A stretch of DNA of 64,000 nt from SSC4 sp964443225 (GCA_964443225.1 CAYUCC010000001.1:1-64000); one strand, 5' to 3'. Numbered from the stretch's first letter, positions 7,741-16,302 are shown. Notes: generated from the letters alone by a model not told the origin. A program made the numbers and translations.

Positions 7741-10325
7741 TCCACCAGGCACCCGCCCTGCTGTGGCCAGCCGCGGTACTACGCCAGCCCACCCTCCCCG
7801 CCCTCAGCGCCGTCCTGGACGACGCCGGATCGGCCACCGCAACGTGGGCAGCGTGGCAGACGGTCACCCAACAGTCACCCGATGCGCTCGATGACCGCTG
7901 GCGCCAGCGCACCCTGCACCACCTGCGCCATGACCAGCCTGTCCTCTGCCGCCTGTGGCAGCAGCGCGCCCTGGATTATTTCAGGCAGTGCAGTGACACC
8001 GCCGAACAGCTCTACCATTTCGACCAGTTGGCGGACGCACTCCTGGTCCAACAGGCCTATGAAGACCTCGCCAGGCTGCTGGACCAGAGTACACTGCCCG
8101 CCGTTCCGCAAGCCACTCACCTGCGGACCTACCTGACAGGCGTGCTGGCCTGTGAGCGCCACGCCCATGCAGAGGCAACGACCACCTTCGAACACCTGCT
8201 GGTACAACCCGATATCGACCCGACGCTGCAGGCACGCCTGTGGAACTCGTTGGGCGTCAACGCGCAGTATCTCGGGCGGTACGATCAGGCCTTAAAGAGT
8301 TACTGCCATGCCTGCGACCTGTTTGTTGCCCAGGGCAATCTGTTGGGCCAGGCCAAGGCGCTCTTCAACCTGGGTACGGCCCACCGTCACCTGGGTGAGT
8401 TGCCGGCCGCGGCCAGCGCATTTCAGGAGAGCCTGGTGCTGCTGGAACAGCTTGAGGCACGGGATTGGCAGACCTTTGCACTCAATGGGCTGGGATTGGT
8501 CGATACCGGGTTGGGGCGGTGGGCAGAGGCCGAACAGATCTATCGACGCGTGGCGGTATTGTGCGAGTCTGTCGATGACCGCGAAGGCGCCGGTATTGCA
8601 TATAATAACCTGGGTGAGCTCTTTTTGTTCACCGGCCGCTGGGACAGCGCGACCGCAGCCCTGGATGCGGCCGGTGCGCTTGTTTCCACCCCCCTCTCCC
8701 GCATCGAAATTCAACTCAACCAGGGACTGCGCAGCATGGCCCTCCATGACCTGCCCGCCGCCGCAGTGCGTTTCCAGGCGGCTCACACGCTCGCCACGCA
8801 GCATCGGAACGTCCGCTATCAGATTCTGGCCCTGTACCTGACCGGCAACGTGCTGGGTGCACAGCACCGTGACGAGGAGGCGTTAACGCAGTATCAACAG
8901 GCACTGGCGTTGGTGGAGACGCTGCGCGGGCAGATCGAAGAGAGTGATGTCCGCTCGCACCTGTTCACCACCTGGCAGCCTGTGTACATGGCCGCTGTGT
9001 TAGCCTGTGTGCGTCTTGCCCGACCCGAAGAAGCCTTGACTTGGGCGGAACGCGCGCGGGCACGTGCCTTCTTCGATCTGCTCGGTCACCATGATGTGTC
9101 CCAAACAATCACCCCAGCCCGTACACCGCTCGACACCTCCGACATCTGCCGGCGTCTGAAGCCGGCGACAGCGGCGCTCGTCTATTTCTGCACCGGACCA
9201 GGCTCTGCGCGGGCCCATGCACCCGACAATGCATTGACGTCGATTCTGTGGCCGCCTCCGGCTATCGTTGGTTTCACCGTCAGTACCACCGGTGTCACCG
9301 CCGAAGCGCTTCCTCTGTCACCCGCAGTCCTCGAACAACGGGCGTTCGACCACGACGGCCGTGCGCTGGTTGCACTCACGCCGGGCGAGAATGGTCAACT
9401 CCTGACCCCGTGGGTGCTGCGTATCGGCTACGATGCCCTGTTGGCGCCTGTGTTGGCGCGGTTTGCAGCATCTGCGCTGGAGGAACTTGACACCCTGTGC
9501 ATCGTGCCACACGGTCCCCTGCATCGTGTGCCAATCCAGGCGCTACCCGATCCTGCGGGCAGCGATCTGTTGACTCGCGGGTTCGACGTGATTGTGGCGC
9601 CGTCGCTCAGCGCATGGTTGGAGAACCCGCCGTCCCTGCCACCGGCGCGCCCGGACGCCGTGTTCGGTTACGCACCCGACCTGGTACACGCCCAGGCGGA
9701 GGCTATCGCCATCGCCCGCTTGTTGGGCGTGCGTCCGCTGGTGGGTCACCAGGCGCGGCAGGCCGGCTTCCTGGCCGCAGCTCGGCGCGCACGGGTCCTG
9801 CACTGCTCGTGTCACGGCACGTTCGATCGCCACGCGCCGCTGCGGTCCGCCCTGCACCTGGCCGACGGTTGTGTGACCGCCGCCGACCTGCTGGCAGCGG
9901 GCAGCCTGCCGATGGATCTGGTGTTTCTCAGTGCGTGCGAGAGCGGGCGCAGCGAAGTCGAAGGGGCCGACGAGCTGATGGGGTTGGTTCGTGCGTTTTT
10001 GCTGGGTGGAACGCGCGCCGTGGTCGTCAGCCTCTGGCGCGTGGACGAGCTCTCGACGCGTGTCCTGGCCGAGCTCTTCTACGAGGCCTACGTCGGCGAC
10101 CAGCAGCCGCCCGCACGCGCCCTGCGCCTGGCGCAGTTGGGTGTGCGGAACCTCACCCTGACAGGCCTGGCCGATCGTCTGGCGCGGGATGGTCTGCCCG
10201 GCGATGCGATCGACACGACGCTGGAGCGCCTGGTCGCCATGAATGCAACGTGGTCGGTAGCAGACCACCGCTTCCCGCTGGCACATCCTTATTTTTGGGC
10301 CGGTTTTGTGGTTGTTGGCTCGTGA
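7737..10325 (+). CDS. TPR-CHAT domain caspase-like protease
   Basis: An 862-residue protein with tetratricopeptide repeats (about 150-410; for example ALFNLGTAHRHLGELPAAAS and AYNNLGELFLFTGRWDSA) and a C-terminal CHAT domain (about 560-862). CHAT is a caspase/separase-fold cysteine protease domain; the dyad is intact, with His693 in CSCHG and Cys734 in LSACESG, followed by the typical GADELMGLVRAFLLGGTRAVV and SLWRVD segments. TPRs usually hold a partner or regulator. The gene starts with a GTG inside the stop codon of the upstream sigma gene, and its 3' end lies 14 bases from the convergent zinc-finger gene. I infer a protease that acts within a sigma-factor switch; the substrate is unknown. 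Confidence 0.9.
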   Translation: MIHQAPALLWPAAVLRQPTLPALSAVLDDAGSATATWAAWQTVTQQSPDALDDRWRQRTLHHLRHDQPVLCRLWQQRALDYFRQCSDTAEQLYHFDQLADALLVQQAYEDLARLLDQSTLPAVPQATHLRTYLTGVLACERHAHAEATTTFEHLLVQPDIDPTLQARLWNSLGVNAQYLGRYDQALKSYCHACDLFVAQGNLLGQAKALFNLGTAHRHLGELPAAASAFQESLVLLEQLEARDWQTFALNGLGLVDTGLGRWAEAEQIYRRVAVLCESVDDREGAGIAYNNLGELFLFTGRWDSATAALDAAGALVSTPLSRIEIQLNQGLRSMALHDLPAAAVRFQAAHTLATQHRNVRYQILALYLTGNVLGAQHRDEEALTQYQQALALVETLRGQIEESDVRSHLFTTWQPVYMAAVLACVRLARPEEALTWAERARARAFFDLLGHHDVSQTITPARTPLDTSDICRRLKPATAALVYFCTGPGSARAHAPDNALTSILWPPPAIVGFTVSTTGVTAEALPLSPAVLEQRAFDHDGRALVALTPGENGQLLTPWVLRIGYDALLAPVLARFAASALEELDTLCIVPHGPLHRVPIQALPDPAGSDLLTRGFDVIVAPSLSAWLENPPSLPPARPDAVFGYAPDLVHAQAEAIAIARLLGVRPLVGHQARQAGFLAAARRARVLHCSCHGTFDRHAPLRSALHLADGCVTAADLLAAGSLPMDLVFLSACESGRSEVEGADELMGLVRAFLLGGTRAVVVSLWRVDELSTRVLAELFYEAYVGDQQPPARALRLAQLGVRNLTLTGLADRLARDGLPGDAIDTTLERLVAMNATWSVADHRFPLAHPYFWAGFVVVGS

Positions 10326-10339
10326 TGGGTGGGATGTGC

Positions 10340-11053
10340 CTATGGATCGCAGTCGAACGGGATCACTTGAACAACCAGATCGGGCAAAACGTGTGCCGGG
10401 ATTTGGGCAAATATGACCCGTCCTGCATCATCGGTCACGCCGGTGCGTCGTTCGGGGCCGAAGTGCAGCGACACCTCGCTGCCGCCGTAACCCTGGTAGA
10501 AACGGGCCGGTTGGCGCACGTATGCCGTGACGATCACGCGGTCATCGTTGGCCGCATCGGCCACCAGTTCGATCATGAGGTTATCGTCTGGTTGGCACGC
10601 CAGGTGCACGAGATGTTCGCCTGGCAGCGGATTTTTGGTCGCCATGCCCGACGGGCGCACCTGCAGGTACTGCGCCAGGCTCAACCAGGTGGTGCCATGT
10701 GTGTTACGCACCCAGTACTGGCCCTGGCTGGTGACCTGGCCCACCCGCTGGCGAAGGCGTGTCAGGGGGCCGGGCAAAAATGACAGGTTGGCCGATGGAT
10801 AGGCGGCAGGTTCGATCAATGTATCGGCATCGACCTGGTTCATAATCCAGCGCAAGTCACGATAGATACCGGCGCAATGCCCGCAGGTGGTCACGTGGCG
10901 GTGCAAAGCAGGGTAACGATCCGCCCAGGATGCTTCGCCGGCCTCGACGGTCACGCGTTCGATTTGGTCCAACACATCAGCACATGCCATTGTCACATCA
11001 CCATCGTCGGCAAAGACTGCATGTAGGATCATTTCCGATTTTGTTGCGATCAC
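10340..11053 (-). CDS. Soluble zf-HC2-type zinc-finger protein, putative anti-sigma factor
   Basis: A 237-residue protein with the N-terminal motif HVTTCGHC (His53, Cys57, Cys60), the HxxxCxxC signature of zinc-binding anti-sigma domains, inside a small helical segment. There is no membrane helix, so any anti-sigma action would be in the cytoplasm. The C-terminal 120 residues look like a beta-sandwich with the pattern GVTDDAGRVIFAQIP, similar to carboxypeptidase regulatory-like domains. The start is uncertain: GTG at 11053, ATG eight codons in, or ATG at codon 22 just before CADVLD. It converges on the sigma-CHAT pair. Binding to that sigma factor is inferred from motif and position only. Confidence 0.65.
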   Translation of the reverse strand: MIATKSEMILHAVFADDGDVTMACADVLDQIERVTVEAGEASWADRYPALHRHVTTCGHCAGIYRDLRWIMNQVDADTLIEPAAYPSANLSFLPGPLTRLRQRVGQVTSQGQYWVRNTHGTTWLSLAQYLQVRPSGMATKNPLPGEHLVHLACQPDDNLMIELVADAANDDRVIVTAYVRQPARFYQGYGGSEVSLHFGPERRTGVTDDAGRVIFAQIPAHVLPDLVVQVIPFDCDP

Positions 11054-11138
11054 AGTGTAGCCTCGTTGTTGTTATCACCCATAGTGACGTAAAGCACAGA
11101 TGGATTGTTACAAACTCCTTAACGCCTTTCGGCAGAAT

Positions 11139-11167
11139 TTGTCTCAATGTCCGGCGGCACATATAAT
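11139..11167 (+). promoter_or_regulatory. Promoter for recF
   Basis: TTGTCT (11139-11144), 17 bases, TATAAT (11162-11167). Predicted start of transcription near 11174, which rules out the upstream in-frame ATG at 11147 and supports the GTG start at 11186. Confidence 0.75.
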
Positions 11168-11185
11168 CGGCATACTGGAGCCGAC

Positions 11186-12427
11186 GTGTACCTGACCAGT
11201 CTCTCACTGACCAACTTCCGCAATTATGTGCGCCTGGAGCTTGAGTTTCCTGGCCGCCTGACCCTCGTTCAGGGCACCAATGCCCAGGGCAAAACCAGCC
11301 TGTTGGAAGCCATCTACTATCTGGCTACCAGCAAATCGTCCCACGCCGACACCGATCGTGAGTTGGTAAATTTCCTGGCCCGCGAAGACAATACGCGTTT
11401 TCTGCGACTCCAGGGAAGAATCCAGCATGCACCGCTGGCTGCTGTACCGGAGCAGCTGGAGATCGTACTGGCGCCCGCCAACGGCGATACAACGAGTTAC
11501 ACCAAACGGGTGCGTATCAACGGCGTGGTTCATCGCGTGTTGGACCTGGTGGGGCACCTGCGCGTGGTGCTCTTTCTGCCAGAGGATATCGGACTGGTGA
11601 CCGGCGCGCCGGCCGTGCGTCGTCGCTACCTGGATGTGGCACTCTGCCAGATCGACCCGGTTTACCTGCGCACCCTGAGTACCTGGAACCAGGTGTTGAC
11701 CCAGCGTAACGCGCTGCTGCGACGCCTGCGCGAACAGGGTGGCAGTGCGCAGCAGCTGGAATTTTGGGACGAAAAGCTGGTCACCCTCGGCGGTTACCTG
11801 ATGGTCAAACGCCACTGGTTCGTCGGTGCCCTGGAGGCCGCGGCGGGGCCGCGCCAGCGTGCCTTGACCGCCGATCGTGAGCGTGTCGCCCTGGAATACC
11901 TGCCCAGCGTGAATCCACAGCGCGATGCGACGCAGGTGGCCAACCAGCTCGCCCTGCAGTACGAAGTGGTGGCGGAGTCTGCGGGTGTGATGCCACCCAT
12001 GACGCAGGACGAGATTCTGGCCGTGTACCGGACGCAGCTGGCCGCCGTGCGCCAACGGGAGATCATGGCCGGCATGACGCTGCTCGGCCCGCATCGCGAC
12101 GAGCTGCGTTTTCGCGTGCAGGGTCGCGATCTGCGCACCTACGGTTCACGCGGCCAACAGCGCACAGCGACGCTGGCACTCAAACTGGCCGAGTTCGAGG
12201 TGATGCGCGACGTCAGTGGTGAGCCGCCCGTCCTGCTGCTCGATGATGTCATGTCGGAACTGGATGCACAGCGACGGGCCATGCTGCTGCATGCGCTGGA
12301 GGGCGTGGACCAGGCCATCGTCACCACCACCGACTGGAACGATTTTACACCGGAGTTTCGCGCCCATGCGCGCTGCCTGACGGTGACGGAAGGTCGCGTG
12401 CACGAGGTACCGGGGGAGGATGCGTAG
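11186..12427 (+). CDS. recF: DNA replication and repair protein RecF
   Basis: ABC-type ATPase that loads RecA at gaps in DNA. The 413-residue protein opens MYLTSLSLTNFRNY, the RecF start, followed by Walker A GTNAQGKTS (about 31-39), the ABC signature region YGSRGQQRTATLALKLAE (about 320-337) and Walker B PVLLLDDVMSELD (about 348-360). The GTG at 11186 has GGAG five bases upstream and a promoter at the right distance. dnaA and dnaN, the usual neighbours, are absent; the gene overlaps or abuts an FAD oxidoreductase downstream, so it sits in a non-standard place. Confidence 0.96.
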   Translation: MYLTSLSLTNFRNYVRLELEFPGRLTLVQGTNAQGKTSLLEAIYYLATSKSSHADTDRELVNFLAREDNTRFLRLQGRIQHAPLAAVPEQLEIVLAPANGDTTSYTKRVRINGVVHRVLDLVGHLRVVLFLPEDIGLVTGAPAVRRRYLDVALCQIDPVYLRTLSTWNQVLTQRNALLRRLREQGGSAQQLEFWDEKLVTLGGYLMVKRHWFVGALEAAAGPRQRALTADRERVALEYLPSVNPQRDATQVANQLALQYEVVAESAGVMPPMTQDEILAVYRTQLAAVRQREIMAGMTLLGPHRDELRFRVQGRDLRTYGSRGQQRTATLALKLAEFEVMRDVSGEPPVLLLDDVMSELDAQRRAMLLHALEGVDQAIVTTTDWNDFTPEFRAHARCLTVTEGRVHEVPGEDA

Positions 12428-12428
12428 A

Positions 12429-13808
12429 ATGCCTTCAACCGCTGAGGTCGTCATCTGTGGCGCCGGGATCGCCGGCCTGGCGGCAGCCTACTACCTGGCC
12501 ATGGGCAAAGGGATCCGTGATGTGGTCGTCATCGACGAGCGGCCGCCGCTGTCCCTGACCAGTGACAAATCATCGGAGTGTTACCGCAACTGGTGGCCCG
12601 GTCCGGGTGATGCCATGGTCAGCTTGATGAACCGCAGCATCGACCTGCTGGAGACCCTGGCGCTCGAGACCGGCAACGCCATTCAGCTCAACCGGCGTGG
12701 CTATCTCTACGCCACCGCCGATCCGGCTCGCCTGCCGCAGTTCATCGCCGCGGCCGAAGAGGCCGCGGCACTGGGGGCCGGTCCGGTGCGGTACCATCGC
12801 GGCCAGGGGAACGATCCGACCTACGGTCCTGCACCGGCCCACGGCTTTTTCGGCCAGCCCACCGGCGCCGACGTCATCACCGACGCTGCCCTGATTCGCG
12901 AGCAGTTCCCGTACCTGTCAGACAAGACCGTCGCGGTCGTGCATGCGCGGCGCTGTGGTTGGTTCAGCGCCCAGCAGTTGGGCATGGTCTTGTGGGAAAA
13001 GGCGCGTGCCTGTGGGGTGCGCCTGGTGCAAGGCACGGTCGATCGGGTCGAGGTGGTCGGAGGTCGTGTGGTTGCCGTACACGCCCAGACCCCAGCCGGT
13101 GCGCAGATGTGGGCCACGCCCACCTTCGTGAATGCGGCAGGACCATTTGTGGCGCAGGTCGGGGCACTGATGGGTGTCGATCTGCCGGTGTTCTCCGAGC
13201 GGCACCTCAAGATTGGTTTCAACGACCACCTGGGCATCGTGCCGCGGGATGCCCCCTTGCTCATCTGGGCGGATCCGCAGCACGTGGACTGGGACGATGA
13301 CGAGCGTGCCTGGTTCGACGAGAGCGAGGAGACACGCTGGCTGCTTGACGAATTCCCGGCGGGCGTGCACGGTCGTCCTGATGGCCCGGCTGACAGTCCT
13401 GTTGTGCTGATGCTGTGGCCTTACCACGTACACCCGGTGGAGGTCGTGTTCCCGGTGCCGGGTGACCCCGAATACCCCGACGTGGTGCTGCGGGGCATGG
13501 CAACCATGCTGCCGGGCCTGCGCGCCTACAGGGCGCGTGTGCCCAAACCCTACATCGACGGCGGTTATTACACCAAAACCGCCGAAAACCGGCCATTGAT
13601 CGGCCCGCTGCCGGTGGACGGTGCGTATGTGCTGGGTGCGTTGTCCGGTTTTGGGCTGATGGCGGCGACAGGGGCGGGTGAGCTGCTCGCAGCGCAGATA
13701 ACCGGCGGCAGTGTGCCTGATCATGCACCCCTGTTTGCCCTGGCGCGGTACGCCGACCCAGCCTATCGTGCACTGCTTGACCAATGGGGTGACGCAGGAC
13801 AGTTGTAG
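12429..13808 (+). CDS. FAD-dependent oxidoreductase (DAO family)
   Basis: A 459-residue flavoenzyme with an N-terminal dinucleotide-binding site ICGAGIAGLAAAYYLA (GxGxxG) and a second conserved piece near residues 40-60 (DERPPLSLTSDKSSECYRNW). The C-terminal block KTAENRPLIGPLPVDGAYVLGALSG is typical of the D-amino-acid oxidase/sarcosine oxidase/glycine oxidase fold. The substrate is probably an amine or amino acid but cannot be read from the sequence. Start: the ATG at 12429 is about nine bases after GGGGAGG; an ATG at 12420 lies on top of that site. The gene starts one base after the recF stop. Confidence 0.85.
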   Translation: MPSTAEVVICGAGIAGLAAAYYLAMGKGIRDVVVIDERPPLSLTSDKSSECYRNWWPGPGDAMVSLMNRSIDLLETLALETGNAIQLNRRGYLYATADPARLPQFIAAAEEAAALGAGPVRYHRGQGNDPTYGPAPAHGFFGQPTGADVITDAALIREQFPYLSDKTVAVVHARRCGWFSAQQLGMVLWEKARACGVRLVQGTVDRVEVVGGRVVAVHAQTPAGAQMWATPTFVNAAGPFVAQVGALMGVDLPVFSERHLKIGFNDHLGIVPRDAPLLIWADPQHVDWDDDERAWFDESEETRWLLDEFPAGVHGRPDGPADSPVVLMLWPYHVHPVEVVFPVPGDPEYPDVVLRGMATMLPGLRAYRARVPKPYIDGGYYTKTAENRPLIGPLPVDGAYVLGALSGFGLMAATGAGELLAAQITGGSVPDHAPLFALARYADPAYRALLDQWGDAGQL

Positions 13809-13890
13809 GATTTTGGATTTTGGATTTTGGATTGGGGAGGAGGGATTTTGGATTTTGGATTTTGGATTGGAGATTTTGGATTGAGGATTG
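13809..13890. repeat. Heptamer array (GATTTTG)n after the FAD oxidoreductase
   Basis: Ten or so copies of a 7-base unit (GATTTTG with GATTGGG or GATTGAG variants) begin immediately after the TAG stop codon of the oxidoreductase and end just before the next gene. The same unit, on the other strand, is found at 39816-39848 and 58229-58275. Confidence 0.85.
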
Positions 13891-13903
13891 TGCCGGGGAG
13901 GGC

Positions 13904-14143
13904 ATGATGATCAATTTGTACAATGCTGATACGGGCGAGCTGATTGGGGCGTTGAGCGAACAGGAGCTCAAGTTTCTCAACGACAACCTGGAGGAGGAGT
14001 CGGCCGAGGATCAGGACTATTACATCGGGGCACCGACGGTCGACTATCTGCAGGATAATGGGGCTGGGGAGAACCTGCTCGCCCTGCTGCGCCAGGCCAT
14101 GGGAGAAAACCAGGAGGTGACTATCCGCTGGAGCCGCGCGTGA
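13904..14143 (+). CDS. Small acidic conserved protein
   Basis: A 79-residue protein starting MMINLYNADTGELIG (a second ATG three bases on is equally good), with GGGGAGG just upstream. It is acidic, with a central EEESAEDQDYY cluster, and ends EVTIRWSRA. The pattern 'xLYNAxTGxLIGxLxExELxFLxDxLEEES' is one I associate with a family of short uncharacterised proteins in Chloroflexota and relatives; no catalytic motif is visible and I do not assign a function. The upstream part of the longer reading frame is repeat array, not coding. Confidence 0.75.
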   Translation: MMINLYNADTGELIGALSEQELKFLNDNLEEESAEDQDYYIGAPTVDYLQDNGAGENLLALLRQAMGENQEVTIRWSRA

Positions 14144-14161
14144 GGGGCTATTCGAATGGAA

Positions 14162-14203
14162 CAACAAGATGGTTGGGTATCACTTCACCCAACCATCTTG
14201 TTG
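14162..14203. terminator. Perfect 17-bp inverted repeat after the small acidic gene
   Basis: CAACAAGATGGTTGGGT (14162-14178) pairs fully with 14187-14203 across an 8-base loop, 18 bases after the stop codon at 14143. No long T run follows, so it is either a terminator of a non-standard kind or a remnant of a small mobile palindrome. Confidence 0.55.
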
Positions 14204-14225
14204 GGACCAAGGCAATATCTGCCGT

Positions 14226-14239
14226 ATGACACGTGTCAT
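14226..14239. promoter_or_regulatory. 14-bp palindrome, candidate operator of the CBS-kor cluster
   Basis: ATGACACGTGTCAT is a perfect palindrome about 130 bases before the first gene of the amino-acid oxidation cluster. A TACAAT hexamer at 14262-14267 could be a -10 box for the same cluster. Perfect palindromes of this size before an operon are usual binding sites for dimeric repressors; the regulator is not known. Confidence 0.4.
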
Positions 14240-14367
14240 GTGAAGTCCTGTGGTCTGGGTTTACAATAGGGGGGACGTAATCGATCACCCCTCCGTGTGT
14301 CACGCAGCCGAGATGATGATTCAGGGGCTGCGGCCACCCGGATATACCATGTGGATAGGTGAATTGC

Positions 14368-14814
14368 ATGACCCGAGTGGCCGACATCATGACTGCAGAT
14401 CCAGTCACCATTCATCCCTCCCAATCCATCGGTACGGCGATCGCCCTGATGCGCCAGGGCAATTTCCGGCGTCTACCCGTGGTCGAAAATGGGCGACTTG
14501 TCGGTATCGTGACCGATCGCGATCTACGACGGGCCACCAATTCGCCCATCCTCGTCCACGAAAAATGGTACGATAACTTCATCCTCGAACACATCGAAGT
14601 CGGGGCCTGCATGACCGTGGACCCCGTAACGGTGTCGCCCGAGACGACGGTTCTGGAGGCGGCGCACCTCATGCGCAGCCACAAATTTGGCGGACTGCCC
14701 GTTCTCAAGACTGGACAACTGGTAGGCATCGTCACCGAAATCGATTTGCTCGACTATCTGATCGAACTGTTAGAGGCCAACACATCGCAAAGTCGTCGCA
14801 ACGGCGAAGAATGA
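14368..14814 (+). CDS. Tandem CBS domain protein
   Basis: A 148-residue protein made almost only of two CBS domains (about 5-60 and 75-135). Each shows the family pattern: VADIMTADPVTIHPSQSI...RLPVVENGRLVGIVTDRDL and CMTVDPVTVSPETTV...GLPVLKTGQLVGIVTEIDL. Paired CBS domains bind adenine nucleotides or similar ligands and act as energy sensors. The ATG at 14368 has AGGTGA five bases upstream. It is followed after about 60 bases by the oxoacid oxidoreductase operon, so I infer a role in sensing energy state for that pathway. A second such protein is at 19546. Confidence 0.9.
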   Translation: MTRVADIMTADPVTIHPSQSIGTAIALMRQGNFRRLPVVENGRLVGIVTDRDLRRATNSPILVHEKWYDNFILEHIEVGACMTVDPVTVSPETTVLEAAHLMRSHKFGGLPVLKTGQLVGIVTEIDLLDYLIELLEANTSQSRRNGEE

Positions 14815-14875
14815 TTCTTGCCCTGCGCGCTGCGACCATCGTCAACGACGACGATTATCCAAAGGAGGAACGATT

Positions 14876-15124
14876 GTGGCCAAAGGCACTGTAGTCATCG
14901 ACACCAATCGCTGCAAAGGCTGCGAATTGTGTGTCTCGGTCTGTCCCCAACATGTATTGCACGTTGCAGCGTCGCTCAATGCACGTGGCTACTACCCGGT
15001 CGAGCTGGTCGACCCGGAAAGCCACTGCACCGGCTGTGGCTTGTGCGCCGTGATGTGCCCTGACGTCGTGTTCACCGTCTATCGCCTGCAAAAGGCGCCG
15101 CAGCGCGCTGCGGCGCTGGTGTAG
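14876..15124 (+). CDS. korD: 2-oxoacid:ferredoxin oxidoreductase delta subunit (2[4Fe-4S] ferredoxin)
   Basis: An 82-residue iron-sulfur protein with two CxxCxxCxxxCP motifs, CKGCELCVSVCP (about 13-24) and CTGCGLCAVMCP (about 51-62), which bind two [4Fe-4S] clusters. It would carry electrons from the catalytic subunits to soluble ferredoxin. The GTG start has a strong AAGGAGG site. It is the first of four adjoining subunit genes in the order delta, alpha, beta, gamma, the order common in Kor/Vor type enzymes. Confidence 0.9.
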   Translation: MAKGTVVIDTNRCKGCELCVSVCPQHVLHVAASLNARGYYPVELVDPESHCTGCGLCAVMCPDVVFTVYRLQKAPQRAAALV

Positions 15125-15144
15125 GCCGGAAAAGGAGTGTAACC

Positions 15145-16302
15145 ATGGCAAAGGAGCTGTGGAAAGGGAACGAAGCGATCGCCGAAGCCGCCATTCGCGC
15201 CGGCCTCGAGGCGTACTTTGGTTATCCCATCACGCCTCAAACGGAGCTGCTCGAGTACATGTCGCGGCACATGCCGCGCCTCGGTCGCGTGTTTCTGCAG
15301 GCCGAAAGCGAACTGGCCGCCATCAACATGGTGTACGGCGCAGCGTGCGGCGGTGCACGTACGATGACGTCTTCGTCCAGCCCAGGCGTGAGCCTGATGC
15401 AGGAAGGACTGTCGTATATTGCTGGTTCTGAGGTTCCGTGTGTGATCGTCGACATCATGCGCGGCGGTCCGGGCCTCGGAAACATCCAGCCGTCGCAGGC
15501 AGACTATTTCCAAATGGTCAAAACAGCGGGACACGGTGACTTCAACAACATCGTCCTGGCACCGGCCACCGTCCAGGAAGCGGTGGACATGACGTACGAA
15601 GCCTTCGACCTGGCTGAAAAATACCGGACCACCGTGGTCATCCTGGCGGACGGGACCATTGGTCAGATGATGGAACCGGCCACGATGCCTCCCTACCGTG
15701 AGTTGGTGGCTGACAAACCCGATTGGGCGCTGCGCGGGGCGGACGGCCGCTCGCACCGCTTCATCACGTCGCTCAACCTGACCGCCGAAGGCCTCGAAAA
15801 ACACAACCTCCGGCTGCAGGCCAAACTGGCTGGGATCAAAGCCGCCGAAGTACGTTACAAAGATTTCCTGGTCGACGACGCCGAGTACCTGCTCGTGGCC
15901 TTTGGCACGATGGGGCGGGTCGTCACCTCAGCAATCCGCCAGGCACGCGCCCAGGGTATCAAGGTAGGTCTGCTGCGTCCGGTTACGTTGTGGCCGTTTC
16001 CTGAGCAGCGTCTGCAAACGCTGGCGTCCCAGGTCAAGGCGATTCTGGTGGTCGAGATGAACGCCGGCCAGATGCTGCACGACGTCAAAGCGGTGGTCGA
16101 AGGGCGGGCACCCGTTCATTTCTACGGGCGCATGGGCGGCGCCATTCCACTGCCCGACGAGGTGCTGCGTGAGCTGACCACATTGGTCGCCACCTACGAT
16201 CTGCACAAGGAAGTTCCGCCCGTCCCGATACCCTCCACGGGTGGCAATGGTCATCGGACCGTTGAGAAATTGTCGGCCCTGCCGCAGGAGGTGACACGAT
16301 GA
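15145..16302 (+). CDS. korA: 2-oxoacid:ferredoxin oxidoreductase alpha subunit
   Basis: A 385-residue subunit with the typical start GNEAIAEAAIRAGLEAYFGYPITPQTEL; the YPITP segment contributes to the substrate and thiamine site. Further on, SSSPGVSLMQEGLSYIAGSEVPCVI and DIMRGGPGLGNIQPSQADY are conserved in Kor/Vor alpha subunits. With beta it converts a 2-oxo acid and CoA to acyl-CoA, CO2 and reduced ferredoxin. Substrate choice (2-oxoglutarate, branched-chain or other) cannot be fixed from sequence alone. An AAAGGAG site precedes the ATG; the end overlaps korB by four bases. Confidence 0.92.
   Translation: MAKELWKGNEAIAEAAIRAGLEAYFGYPITPQTELLEYMSRHMPRLGRVFLQAESELAAINMVYGAACGGARTMTSSSSPGVSLMQEGLSYIAGSEVPCVIVDIMRGGPGLGNIQPSQADYFQMVKTAGHGDFNNIVLAPATVQEAVDMTYEAFDLAEKYRTTVVILADGTIGQMMEPATMPPYRELVADKPDWALRGADGRSHRFITSLNLTAEGLEKHNLRLQAKLAGIKAAEVRYKDFLVDDAEYLLVAFGTMGRVVTSAIRQARAQGIKVGLLRPVTLWPFPEQRLQTLASQVKAILVVEMNAGQMLHDVKAVVEGRAPVHFYGRMGGAIPLPDEVLRELTTLVATYDLHKEVPPVPIPSTGGNGHRTVEKLSALPQEVTR

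Noticed and set aside
7091..11053. Type III-E CRISPR (craspase) locus
   Set aside because: The sigma and TPR-CHAT pair recalls it, but no CRISPR array, gRAMP effector, Cas1/Cas2 or reverse transcriptase is in the window.
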